Assembly (NCBI RefSeq): GCF_004745485.1 | Contig: NZ_RHFG01000001.1 | Location: 372,001-436,000 of the forward strand | DNA length: 64,000 nucleotides | Direction of reading: 5' to 3' | Source of the DNA: Brevibacterium sp. S22 | GTDB lineage: Bacteria > Actinomycetota > Actinomycetes > Actinomycetales > Brevibacteriaceae | Shown: positions 16,939 through 25,741 of the stretch, one piece after another | How positions within the stretch are numbered: position 1 is the first letter of the stretch | How the letters are laid out: the number at the start of each line of letters is the position of its first letter | Made by a program: the position numbers and the translations under genes | Notes under the pieces: model-generated | Told to the model about the DNA's origin: nothing | Database searches by the model: none | What the model saw: the letters and a program-made list of their open reading frames with translations, nothing else

Positions 16939-17158
16939 AGGCTGGATATTGATCGGCCTCGCTGATGATCTCCGGAGTCTGGTCTTCGTCCTCGATGATG
17001 CCCGCCAACTCCCAGCGGCCGTGGACCGGGCAGCGCTGAAAACGATAGGCGCCGAAGCGGATCGATTTGAATGAGACCAGGGGAATCCACCGCGTGCGGT
17101 AGTATCCGCCGCCGGAGCAGCCGACGATGACTTCATCGGCGTAGATCTTGTCGGTCAT
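16925..17158 (-). CDS. Small conserved actinobacterial protein of unknown function
   Basis: A 77-residue soluble protein. It has a CSGGGYYRTRWIPLVSFKSIRFGAYR core (shown in part) followed by FQRCPVHGRWELAGI. The isolated cysteines in CSGGG and CPVH could bind metal or form a disulfide. I recall similar short proteins in other actinobacteria but no function. The ATG at 17158 has CTGAGG upstream. The C-terminus ends inside the adjacent tandem repeat. Confidence 0.6.
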   Translation of the reverse strand: MTDKIYADEVIVGCSGGGYYRTRWIPLVSFKSIRFGAYRFQRCPVHGRWELAGIIEDEDQTPEIISEADQYPASRIP

Positions 17159-17298
17159 GACCTCAGGTTATCGCATGGAGACTTGTCTGCTGATTCTCCA
17201 CTCACCGAACCGGGTCGGTTTGGTCCACCGGCTGCGCCTCGAACTTCACTGACTGCGCCTCGCACGTCACCGGCCTCGCCCACCCGCCATGCCTCTCT

Positions 17299-19902
17299 TC
17301 ACGCGAGGCTGACTGTTTCGGCGCCGCCGATAGAGCCGAAGCGGTCAGGCTGGCAGGTGAGCAGGATGACCTGAGCCTGACGACCGACATTGCCGAGGAT
17401 GACGTTGAGCGCGGCCAGACGCTTCTCGTCGGAGAAGCCGAAAGCATCGTCGAGAATGACAGGGGCGCCGGAATCCTCGTCGACCAGGGTGGCCACGGCG
17501 AGGCGACCGATGAGCGCCAGCTGTTCCTTCGTCCCGCCCGAGAGTGCGTCGAAGGCGACGGTGCGTCCGTCGAGTGTGCGAGAGACGATTTCGAGGCTCT
17601 CAGAGATCTCCACCGACAGTCCCTGGCCGAAGATCACCCGTCCCAGCTTCTCGATCGCATCCTTGAACGGAGCGACGTATCTCCGCTGGGCCTCTTCCTT
17701 GTGCGTGAGCACGGTGTCACGCAGCAACCTGATCGCATTCGCCTGCCGTTGCAGGCGGGCCAGCTTCGACCGAATGGATTCCACGGTCTGCTCCGCGGCT
17801 TTGAGCTTGTCGTAGATGCCTTCGGCCGCCCGATCATCGATGAGTGCGGAGAGCTGGTCGACTTCCTGGCGGTCCTTCTCCTGCTGCCTCTGTTTGCTCT
17901 CGACGAGCTCGACAGCGTTCTGCAGCCGCATCTCCAGGGTCTCGGGATCGGCGGCTTCGTACTGAGAACGTGCGGCAGCGGCCTCATCCTCCACCTGTGT
18001 CAGAGTCGTCACGGCTGCAGACAGAGCGTCGTCGAGTGACTCGTCGGAGTTCGCTTCCCTGTCCGAGTGCAGACGGGTGCTGAGGTTCTGGAGCGTCGAC
18101 GCCGCCTGCTCATGCGTCGACTGCGCCCGCACTGCTGCCACGCGCGCTTCATCTCGGTCGACGCGAATGCGCTCGAGAGTGGTCCTGGCGGCCTCGACTC
18201 CCGCACCAGCGTCATCGACGGCTGCCGTCGTCGATTCGACTCGCGCTTCGAGGTCGCCGATCGAGGGCGCTGATTCAGTCGGTTCCCCTGGGTCTCCCGC
18301 CACATGCTCGGCCCGGGACAGTGCAGCATCGAGTCGGTCTCGGTCGTCGTCTCCGATGAGCACACGCAGAGTCGATGTGGCTTCTGCCAGCACAGCCTCG
18401 GCGTCGGTGCGCACCTCACTGCGTTCGCGTGCCTGTTCGAGCGTTGTCACGCCGAGGTGGTCGAGCTCGGCGTCGAGTCGGGTCTGCGCGGATTCGAGAG
18501 CCCGATCGAGTTCCGCCGGCGACTGCCCTGGGCGCACGGTGATATCGACGACGGAGTCGACGAGGATCTGCAATTCCGCGGTGACGGCGAATTCCTCAGC
18601 GGAATCCTTCGGCACTTCGGATCCGTCGATGCTCACTGCGGTCTCGCCGAGGCGGCGGGCGACGATCTGTGCGGCGGCCGCGGTCTTCCCGTTCTGCGCA
18701 ATCCGCAGATCGGTGATCAGGCCGCCGAGGTTCTCGACGTCCTTTGCGGTCACGGTGATCGACCCGATCGTCGCCTTGGCCTCGGCGACTCGACGTTCCT
18801 GTTCGCGGATATCGGCCAGTCTCTTCCGCAGAGAGTCGATTTCTCTGCGTGCACGGGCCCGAGCCAGATCGGCGGATGCGGACTTCGCCTCTTCCTGAGC
18901 AGTCACGAGTTCGGTCTGCCTGACTTCGAGGCCCTTCTGCGCCTCGGCGAGCGACGAGTCCTCTTCCTGCTGTGCGGCCGTGACCTTCTCGAGTGCGTCT
19001 TCGGCAGTCTTCACCGCCTTTTCCGCAGTGGTCACCTCGGTGATGAGTGCCTGGCGTCGGTCGCGAGTCTCCTCTGCGCGCTGGCGTTCACGCTGTGCGG
19101 CACCTGCGCGTTCGAGAACTCGGTCGAGCTCGTTCTTGAGCCCGGTCAGGGCCTGCACAGCCTCTTCGGCGTCTTCGCGTTCGGTCACTGCCGATTCCAG
19201 TTGAGCGTGCACACTCTTCAGCCGGTCCTTCGCCCGAGCATGCCTCTCGACGAGCGCGTCCATATCCGCGCTGCGAGCCTCCAGCTCACGGTACTGCTCT
19301 TCGGCTCCGGGGAGTTCCTCGGTGAGCCTGCGCAGCTCGCCAGTCTCTTTGCCTTTGGCCGTGAAGAATCTCAGGTATTCGGTTTCGACTCTGTCAAGGA
19401 AGGCATCGTGGTCAGCCGGTTCCTCTCCCGCCTCGCCCAGAGCACCGTGCAAGGCCTTGATCTCGGCCAACGATGCCTGATCGAGGCTGCGGCCTTGAGC
19501 GACATCGAGGGCGTCGAGCAGGTCGACGTCGACGGTTTCGTCCAAGATCGCCAAGAACCGTTCGTGTGCCTCGCTGCCGCTGAGCTGTTCGGGGACGGGC
19601 CGGAGAATGCTCAGTTCGGTGAAAGGCTGTTTGATCCAGCGTTTGCGGTACCGGACTTCGTAGTCCCCGGTGCTCAGGTGCAGTTCGACCTGTGGGCCGA
19701 CGTCGGAGCCGACCGGCTGGGTGTCTTTGACACTGGCCTTGCGGGAGCTGTCTTTGTCCTCGCGCAGTTGTGTGATGGCTTGGTGGATCGAAGATTTTCC
19801 GACTTCGTTCGGCCCTTCGACGATCGTCACTCCAGCACTGAAGTCGACGGTGGCGTCGCTGATGGCCCGGTAGTCGGTGAGGCGAATGGAATGGAGTCTC
19901 AT
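17299..19902 (-). CDS. SbcC/YhaN-like coiled-coil ATPase without zinc hook
   Basis: An 867-residue SMC/Rad50-like ATPase. Walker A is GPNEVGKSS near residues 34-42, the signature motif is FDALSGGTKEQLALIGRL and Walker B is APVILDDAFG near the C-terminus. Between them lie about 600 residues of charged, heptad-rich coiled coil. The only cysteine I find is in LLTCQPDRF near the end, so the CxxC zinc hook of true Rad50/SbcC is absent, as in YhaN-type proteins. The ATG at 19902 overlaps the stop of the upstream nuclease gene by 4 bp; the two probably form a DNA end-processing complex. Confidence 0.82.
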   Translation of the reverse strand: MRLHSIRLTDYRAISDATVDFSAGVTIVEGPNEVGKSSIHQAITQLREDKDSSRKASVKDTQPVGSDVGPQVELHLSTGDYEVRYRKRWIKQPFTELSILRPVPEQLSGSEAHERFLAILDETVDVDLLDALDVAQGRSLDQASLAEIKALHGALGEAGEEPADHDAFLDRVETEYLRFFTAKGKETGELRRLTEELPGAEEQYRELEARSADMDALVERHARAKDRLKSVHAQLESAVTEREDAEEAVQALTGLKNELDRVLERAGAAQRERQRAEETRDRRQALITEVTTAEKAVKTAEDALEKVTAAQQEEDSSLAEAQKGLEVRQTELVTAQEEAKSASADLARARARREIDSLRKRLADIREQERRVAEAKATIGSITVTAKDVENLGGLITDLRIAQNGKTAAAAQIVARRLGETAVSIDGSEVPKDSAEEFAVTAELQILVDSVVDITVRPGQSPAELDRALESAQTRLDAELDHLGVTTLEQARERSEVRTDAEAVLAEATSTLRVLIGDDDRDRLDAALSRAEHVAGDPGEPTESAPSIGDLEARVESTTAAVDDAGAGVEAARTTLERIRVDRDEARVAAVRAQSTHEQAASTLQNLSTRLHSDREANSDESLDDALSAAVTTLTQVEDEAAAARSQYEAADPETLEMRLQNAVELVESKQRQQEKDRQEVDQLSALIDDRAAEGIYDKLKAAEQTVESIRSKLARLQRQANAIRLLRDTVLTHKEEAQRRYVAPFKDAIEKLGRVIFGQGLSVEISESLEIVSRTLDGRTVAFDALSGGTKEQLALIGRLAVATLVDEDSGAPVILDDAFGFSDEKRLAALNVILGNVGRQAQVILLTCQPDRFGSIGGAETVSLA

Positions 19903-21032
19903 GAACGGCTCCTGGCGAATCGGAAGAGCAGTCCGAGTGCGTCTTGGGCCGTGACTGCTGAGTCGTCGTCTGCTGTGGCCCGGGTGGAGAGTTCCTCGAG
20001 GGTCTCCTGCAGGTATCCGCTCAGTCCGAGGTCGGCGAAGTCCTCATCGGCGGCGACGACCGCCAGGTCCATGTGCCGGTCCCAGAGCGAGACGAGGGCG
20101 AACAGGTCGGAGAAGTGTTCGAACAGTTCGTCGAGACGCGCTTTCGCCGCTGTCGGCAGAGTGCCGCGCAGGATCAGCCACACCGCTGTGCGGTCCTTGT
20201 CGGGAACGGCGTTCATCCGCTCTTCGAAATCAGTGACGTCGTCAGCAGAATTGAGGTCTGCTTCGATGACTGAGAAGACCCATGTGCCGACGTGGATCTT
20301 CTCGACCTCAGCCCGATGAGTGTCGGCGTCGATCTCGACGAGGAGCACATTGCCCGGATCGGTCTCTCGACGAGAGGTCACTTCCGGCGCTCCGGGGTAC
20401 CAGATGCGGTCGGCGACTTCGAAGGTCGCATGCCGATCACCGAGCGCGACGAACTGGGCGCGGTCCTCGTGCAACAACGCCCGCAGATGGTCGGTGTCTA
20501 TCGTGGCAAGCGATTCCCGATCCGGGTCGAGAACGCTCACCGCTCCGTGACCGGCGATGATGCGGATATCACCGGCAGCCACCTCGGCGAGGTCATTCGT
20601 CGCCGCGGCGACGAGATCCCCTTGGGGATGTTTGGAGAACCAGGGCGCTCCGACGATCTCGACTCCGGGGACGACGGCGAAGGGATCGCTGCCGCGCAGG
20701 ACGTGTACGTGAGAGGGCACCTGTGAGGTGAAGGCCGGGGAGTCATAGATCGACGCGGCGTCCAAAGGATCGTGGTTGCCGGGGAGGAGCACGACCGGAA
20801 CTGTGAACGCGTTGAGGACTTCGAAGGTGCGGGCGATGATCGCCCGGTCGAGCTGGTTGGTTTCGAACACGTCACCGCAGACGAGGACGAACTCCGCGTG
20901 GTTCTCGGCGGCGAGCGCACCGATGCGGGCGACTGCGTCGAGGCGGGCACGGTGGAATCTCGGTCGCGCCTCCTCGCTGAGGTAGTGCGCAGTCATGCCC
21001 AGCTGCCAGTCCCCCGTGGCGATGAATCTCAT
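19899..21032 (-). CDS. SbcD/Mre11-like metallophosphoesterase (YhaO type)
   Basis: A 377-residue calcineurin-like phosphoesterase, the presumed nuclease partner of the downstream ATPase. Motifs in order are GDWQLGM (7-13), CGDVFE, GNHDP, GHGAV and LGDRHATF. The first motif has Gln where SbcD has the metal-binding His (DxH), and the last is GDRH rather than GHxH, so metal coordination differs from E. coli SbcD. I recall DWQLGM as common in actinobacterial homologues. The ATG at 21032 has GAGGAGGAG upstream; the open frame extends 5' without support. Confidence 0.83.
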   Translation of the reverse strand: MRFIATGDWQLGMTAHYLSEEARPRFHRARLDAVARIGALAAENHAEFVLVCGDVFETNQLDRAIIARTFEVLNAFTVPVVLLPGNHDPLDAASIYDSPAFTSQVPSHVHVLRGSDPFAVVPGVEIVGAPWFSKHPQGDLVAAATNDLAEVAAGDIRIIAGHGAVSVLDPDRESLATIDTDHLRALLHEDRAQFVALGDRHATFEVADRIWYPGAPEVTSRRETDPGNVLLVEIDADTHRAEVEKIHVGTWVFSVIEADLNSADDVTDFEERMNAVPDKDRTAVWLILRGTLPTAAKARLDELFEHFSDLFALVSLWDRHMDLAVVAADEDFADLGLSGYLQETLEELSTRATADDDSAVTAQDALGLLFRFARSRS

Positions 21033-21376
21033 CTGCTCCTCCTCGTCCCGGTCCCATCCTACGGTTGCGGGTTCACCATATCCGTCGTCACTGACATAAG
21101 TGCTGCACATCACACACCCGCTCATCTGCAGCCATCCCACCTGGGCGGATACTGCCGATTGTCGAACACATGCAATCTGCGGACCGGCCCTCACCAACGG
21201 TTGCCGGCCGACATCCTGCGCACACTGTGGTTGATGCCGGCCTCATCCGAGTCGATGCTTCTCGCGTCGTCGCCCTCACCGGCACCCTGTACCGCGTCTG
21301 CCTGCTGACGCGTTCGCGGGCGTGAGGGCCGTGTAGAATCTGGCATATTCTCATCCATCTCCGACAGGGGCGTCAG
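21033..21376. other. Divergent intergenic region
   Basis: This 344-bp gap lies between the SbcD-like gene (leftward) and the hydrolase-methyltransferase fusion (rightward). Open frames here are weak and lack family features. It presumably holds two divergent promoters, but I could not place convincing -35/-10 pairs or a strong dyad. Confidence 0.4.
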
Positions 21377-22948
21377 GTGGAACTCGTCAAGTTCGACAGC
21401 ATCGAGCTGGCTGTGGATCGCTTCGGGTCGCGTCAGGATGAAGCAGTGCTGCTCATCGCCGGCGGCGGGCAGTCGATGGACTGGTGGACGCCCGATTTCT
21501 GCCGGATGCTCAGTGGGCAGGGCTTTCAGATCATCCGCTACGACCATCGCGACACCGGCCGGTCGACTTCGAGTACGCCCGGTCACCCAAGGTATTCCGG
21601 AGAGGATCTCGTCACCGATCCCCTTCGCATCCTCGACGAGCTCGGAATCGCGTCCGCTCATCTCATCGGACTGTCGATGGGAGGTGGCATCGCCCAGGTC
21701 ATCGCTGTCCGATTCCCCGAGCGGGTGCACACACTGACGCTCATGGAGTCTTCCCCTGCTGGAGGAGACCCCGGGCATCTGCCTCCACCGACAGCGGAAG
21801 TTCGATCGACCTTCGCCGCAGATCCACCGGACATCGACTGGACCGACCGCGCCGCCGTCGTGGAACATCGCGTCGAGATCGAACGCCCGTACGGGGGTTC
21901 GTCGGGATTCGACGCCCGTCGAACCCGCGAAATCGCAGAAATTGAGGTCGATCGGACCACGGATATGGAATCGTCGATGAGCAATCACTTTCTCATCGCC
22001 GCAGGTCCTGACATCGATCCCGCCGCCATCGCCGCTCCCACGCTTGTCATCCACAGCACCACAGACCCGTTGTTTCCCGCAGCACATGGTCGGACACTGG
22101 CCGAGATGATCCCCCACTGCGACATTCTCATGCTCGAGGGAACGGGCCACGAAGCTCCTCCTCCGAGCCAGTGGAGCACGGTGATTCCCCGACTGCTCAC
22201 TCACCTGCGGCAACCGACCGGTCCGGTCGGCAGCCTCGGCGAGGCTCCATCGTCTGACTCCAGCTGGTTGGACGATATCCGCAGGGACTACGACATCGAC
22301 GCCGAAAGCTACGCCCGTGAAGTGGACGGGCTGCTCGAGGGCAGCCCCCACCTTCGGTCAAGTCTTCGCGTCTTCGCGGAGCTGATCGGCGAGGGCACGG
22401 GAGATCGCGTCGCCGACGTCGGCTGCGGCACAGGTTACGTGACCGGCTATCTCAATGAGCTGGGAGTGGACGCCTTCGGCATCGACATCTCTCCTGGAAT
22501 GTTGAAGATCGCTCGCCACGATCATCCCTCATGCCATTTCGAGATCGGCACGATGACCCAGCTGAGCACAGAGGATGCACAGCTGGCGGGAATCGTCGCC
22601 TTCTGGTCGATTGTGCACGTTCCCGACAGTGCCATGCCCGGCGTCATGAAAGAGTTCAGGCGGATTCTGCGGTCCGAAGGACTGCTGCTCGTGGGATTCC
22701 ACGTCGGAGACGGTGCGGAACACACGTCACGGGGGCATTCCGGTCGCCCCGTCAGCATCGACAGCTTCCTGAGACCGCCGAACGCCGTCGCACAGTGGAT
22801 GCGCGACGCCGGCTTCACGGTGATCTCTGAGTTGACTCTTCGCCCCGCTGATCCTTCCCCAGGCGCCCTCTTACTCGCCCGTGCAGACTCTCAGCCGACG
22901 GCTGTGCGCACTGGGCCTGCTTCCATCCCCGAGAGCGTTGACGAATAA
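21377..22948 (+). CDS. Alpha/beta hydrolase fused to SAM-dependent methyltransferase
   Basis: One 523-residue frame carries two complete enzyme domains. Residues 1 to about 275 are an alpha/beta hydrolase with nucleophile GLSMGG (Ser100), acid in HSTTDP (Asp230) and His258 in EGTGHE, resembling methylesterase-type hydrolases. Residues about 295-510 are a class I methyltransferase with VADVGCGTGYVTGYL (345-359), FGIDISPGML and an FWSIVHVPD strand. A short Pro/Ser/Gly-rich stretch (about 278-296) joins them. The start is GTG 21377 after AGGGGCG. The gene stands alone between a DNA-repair pair and a LysR gene, so context gives no substrate. A sequencing-error fusion is unlikely, since the linker is in frame and plausible. 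Confidence 0.8.
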   Translation: MELVKFDSIELAVDRFGSRQDEAVLLIAGGGQSMDWWTPDFCRMLSGQGFQIIRYDHRDTGRSTSSTPGHPRYSGEDLVTDPLRILDELGIASAHLIGLSMGGGIAQVIAVRFPERVHTLTLMESSPAGGDPGHLPPPTAEVRSTFAADPPDIDWTDRAAVVEHRVEIERPYGGSSGFDARRTREIAEIEVDRTTDMESSMSNHFLIAAGPDIDPAAIAAPTLVIHSTTDPLFPAAHGRTLAEMIPHCDILMLEGTGHEAPPPSQWSTVIPRLLTHLRQPTGPVGSLGEAPSSDSSWLDDIRRDYDIDAESYAREVDGLLEGSPHLRSSLRVFAELIGEGTGDRVADVGCGTGYVTGYLNELGVDAFGIDISPGMLKIARHDHPSCHFEIGTMTQLSTEDAQLAGIVAFWSIVHVPDSAMPGVMKEFRRILRSEGLLLVGFHVGDGAEHTSRGHSGRPVSIDSFLRPPNAVAQWMRDAGFTVISELTLRPADPSPGALLLARADSQPTAVRTGPASIPESVDE

Positions 22949-23092
22949 GGTCGAATTGCGATCGGAGTCGGCGGCTACTCTGTGCGGTTGGAATGTCAGA
23001 TGATTTCTGTCGGGACGAACGGAGCCCACGCCGGAATCGGAGTTGCGAGGACAGCGAATCCGATCAGCAGCATGAAACCGACCGCTCCGGTC

Positions 23093-23992
23093 TCACCTGC
23101 TCAGATGCCACCCTGCAATGAAGTCTCGCAACCGTTGGACCACACGGCCGGGACGGCGCACTGCCGTACACAGCGCAATATCACGGACATAGCCGCGCCC
23201 CCGCAGCTCTACTTCGACCATCGAGTCCATCGGGCGCACCGCCCGAGGGATGAGCGCCACGCCCATCCCTCTTCCGACGAACTCGCGGATCGTGGAGAAC
23301 TCCGTCACCTCGATCTTGACCTGCGGGACAAAGCCAGCGGAATCACACCATCGGTCAGTCAGCTCCCGCAGGTTGTACGTCGCAGGGGTGGAGATGAACT
23401 CCTCTTCTGCCAGCTGCGCCAAGGTGACCTCGGCCCGATCGGCGAGACGATGGTCGGCGGGTACCGCAGCGACGATTGGTTGGTTCGCGACGATTTCGTG
23501 TGGGACCTCCGCCGGTGGCGGAATGATGATCGCCAGATCGAGGGTGCCCTTCTGCAGATCGGCGACGAGCTCGGCGCCATGGGCCTGTTTGAGGTCGAGA
23601 CGGATGCCCGGATGCTGACTTCTGAAGGCGGCCAGCAGGTCGGGCACCTCACCTTCGCCCATCGTCAGCGGAAATCCGAACCGGATCGTGCCGTGTTCGG
23701 GGTCGGCCGCCTCGGCGATATCGACCATCGCCGCGCCGATCTCGGTCAGGGGCGTGCGCACCGCGTCCACGAGATCCCATGCCGCCGTCGTCAGTCCGAT
23801 CGCCCGGCCGCGCGGGACGGTCAGCGGCACACCGAGGTGGCTCTCGAGTGCGCGGATACGGCGGCTCATCGTGGACTGCGGTATGCCGAGAGCGGCGGCG
23901 GCCTCGGTCAGGTGACCATCCTGATCGGCCAGTTCGACGAGTTCCCGCAGAGCCGTCAGCGGCGCCGTTCGAGCATCGGATGATCGTTCCAT
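23093..23992 (-). CDS. LysR-family transcriptional regulator
   Basis: A 299-residue LysR-type regulator. The N-terminal winged helix reads LTALRELVELADQDGHLTEAA, then LGIPQSTMSRRIRALESHLG, followed by a periplasmic-binding-like effector domain (FGFPLTMGEGEVPDLLAAF). The start at 23992 (MERSSD) is chosen because the upstream open frame crosses the dyad at 24010-24024 and the divergent promoter. It diverges from mqo with 64 bp between starts, the classic LysR arrangement, so mqo control is likely. Confidence 0.82.
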   Translation of the reverse strand: MERSSDARTAPLTALRELVELADQDGHLTEAAAALGIPQSTMSRRIRALESHLGVPLTVPRGRAIGLTTAAWDLVDAVRTPLTEIGAAMVDIAEAADPEHGTIRFGFPLTMGEGEVPDLLAAFRSQHPGIRLDLKQAHGAELVADLQKGTLDLAIIIPPPAEVPHEIVANQPIVAAVPADHRLADRAEVTLAQLAEEEFISTPATYNLRELTDRWCDSAGFVPQVKIEVTEFSTIREFVGRGMGVALIPRAVRPMDSMVEVELRGRGYVRDIALCTAVRRPGRVVQRLRDFIAGWHLSR

Positions 23993-24009
23993 ATACGGAT
24001 CATACAGTT

Positions 24010-24024
24010 CCAATAGTTCATTGG
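24010..24024. promoter_or_regulatory. LysR-type dyad between LysR gene and mqo
   Basis: CCAATAGTTCATTGG has perfect 5-bp arms (CCAAT/ATTGG) with a 5-bp spacer. It is centred about 40 bases upstream of the mqo ATG and 25 upstream of the LysR start. Size and position match a LysR recognition site. I infer that it controls both genes. Confidence 0.55.
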
Positions 24025-24056
24025 ACGGATGATTCATTCGGGCGCATGGTGAGGAC

Positions 24057-25538
24057 ATGACTGCGAGCCCCCAGCACACCACCCAGCTTCCCGATGCCGA
24101 TGTCGCCCTCATCGGCGCGGGCATCATGTCCGCGACACTGAGCTCGATGCTGACCCTGCTCGACCCTGATCTGCGGATCCTCATTCTGGAGCGAGCCGAG
24201 GACATCGCCGGAGAGAGCAGCGACCCATGGAACAATGCCGGCACAGGGCACTCGGGCTACTGCGAGCTCAACTACATGCCCGATCCCACCGACGGGACGA
24301 AGCCTGCAGAGATCGCCGGACAGTTCCATCTCACCCGGCAATGGTGGGCCCATCTCGTCCGACTCGGACTTCTCGACCCGTCGGAGTTCATCCATTCGGC
24401 TCCGCATATGAACCTCGTCTTCGGCGAAGCGGACGTGAGCTACCTGCGCCGACGCGTCGAGACCTTAAGCGCCGATCCGCTGTTATCCGAAATGGAGTAC
24501 TCGGAGGATCCGGCCACGATTGCGCGGTGGGCGCCGCTGACGATGGAGGGGCGAGCCGACACTGATGAACCGCTGGCTGCCGCCCGTCATCCGCGAGGCA
24601 CCGATGTCGACTTCGGGGCCCTGACCGAAGCCCTGCTGAGGATCGGGACCACCGAGGTGCGCAGCGGACACACTGTGACCGGGCTCAACCCGAGCACCTC
24701 GGGCTGGACGGTCAGTGGTTCGACTTCGACGGGGCCGTTTGCGGTGCACGCGAAGACCGTGTTCGTCGGGGCAGGCGGTTTCGCGCTCCGACTCCTGCAG
24801 AAAGCGCAGATCCCCGAAGTCCGCGGCTATGCGGTGCTTCCGGTCGGAGCCGCCTTCTACCGGTGCTCGACCCCAGCGGTCGCCGCCCGCCATGAGGCGA
24901 AGGTCTACGGACAGGCCGATGTGGGTGCCCCGCCGATGTCGGTGCCGCATCTGGACCGGCGAGTCGTCGACGGCAAGGAGCATCTGCTGTTCGGTCCGTA
25001 TGCGACCTTCAGCACGAAGCTGCTCAGGCAGGGTCGCCTCTCGGACTTCTTCACAACCGTCAGGCCCGACAACCTGCATGTCATCGCGGCGGCCGGCCTG
25101 CAGAACCTCAGTCTCGTGTCATTCCTCATCAAGGAGCTCGCGGCAGGCCCATCGCGGAAGTTCGCACAGCTGCGGCGCTACTTTCCGCTCGCCCGACGCA
25201 ATGAGTGGACGCTGCTGCCGGCCGGACAGAGAGCGCAGCTGGTCAAACCGGACCCGAAGAGGATCGGCGCCCTGCAGCAGGGCACCGAACTCGTCGTATC
25301 CGCCGACGGATCGGTCGCGGGCCTCCTCGGGGCGTCCCCCGGAGCTTCGACGGCGGTGCCGATCATGTTCGATCTGCTCGAGCAGGCCTTCCCTGCCCAG
25401 TGGCACGACGGCTGGAGGTCCCAGATCGCCGAGGCGGTCCCCGACCTCGATCGCAGCGACTGGACCGCCGAGGCGGTCGACCGCTCTCATTCCCAGACCG
25501 ACGCAGTTCTCGGACTGTCCCAGGCCAGTTTCGGGTGA
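24057..25538 (+). CDS. mqo: Malate:quinone oxidoreductase
   Basis: A 493-residue FAD-dependent, membrane-associated enzyme that oxidises malate to oxaloacetate and passes electrons to quinone, bypassing NAD-linked malate dehydrogenase. The FAD-binding motif is DVALIGAGIMSATL (16-28). NNAGTGHSGYCELNYMP and the late region around LPAGQRAQLVKPDPK are characteristic of the family. Length matches the usual 490-500 residues. The ATG at 24057 has GTGAGG close upstream. It is divergent from a LysR regulator with a dyad between, so expression is probably carbon-source controlled. Confidence 0.93.
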   Translation: MTASPQHTTQLPDADVALIGAGIMSATLSSMLTLLDPDLRILILERAEDIAGESSDPWNNAGTGHSGYCELNYMPDPTDGTKPAEIAGQFHLTRQWWAHLVRLGLLDPSEFIHSAPHMNLVFGEADVSYLRRRVETLSADPLLSEMEYSEDPATIARWAPLTMEGRADTDEPLAAARHPRGTDVDFGALTEALLRIGTTEVRSGHTVTGLNPSTSGWTVSGSTSTGPFAVHAKTVFVGAGGFALRLLQKAQIPEVRGYAVLPVGAAFYRCSTPAVAARHEAKVYGQADVGAPPMSVPHLDRRVVDGKEHLLFGPYATFSTKLLRQGRLSDFFTTVRPDNLHVIAAAGLQNLSLVSFLIKELAAGPSRKFAQLRRYFPLARRNEWTLLPAGQRAQLVKPDPKRIGALQQGTELVVSADGSVAGLLGASPGASTAVPIMFDLLEQAFPAQWHDGWRSQIAEAVPDLDRSDWTAEAVDRSHSQTDAVLGLSQASFG

Positions 25539-25699
25539 TGCGCGCAGACTTCTGCCAAGCGCCCTCGGACCCCTCCGCCGATGTGGCCACCCGCGCATCA
25601 GATCAGACGCCTCATATCGCCGGTTGAGGCATTGGCGGAAATGCACAGCGGAAATCGCCCAGCTTTGTGGCAGGTTGAATTGCATGCGAGGCCTTTCGA

Positions 25700-25732
25700 C
25701 CCTAATGTGACTGACAACACTTACTGTTAGGG
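25700..25732. promoter_or_regulatory. CCCTAA...TTAGGG inverted repeat before the ABC operon
   Basis: Six-base arms at 25700-25705 and 25727-25732 flank 21 bases and end 9 bases before the ATG of the substrate-binding protein, overlapping its ribosome-binding site. It could be an operator or a leader stem. The rest of the 203-bp gap after mqo shows no gene. Confidence 0.35.
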
Positions 25733-25741
25733 AGATCACAC

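Noticed and set aside
18304..20319. A 671-codon open frame on the plus strand
   Set aside because: It is antisense to the SbcC-like ATPase, whose Walker and signature motifs are clear on the other strand.
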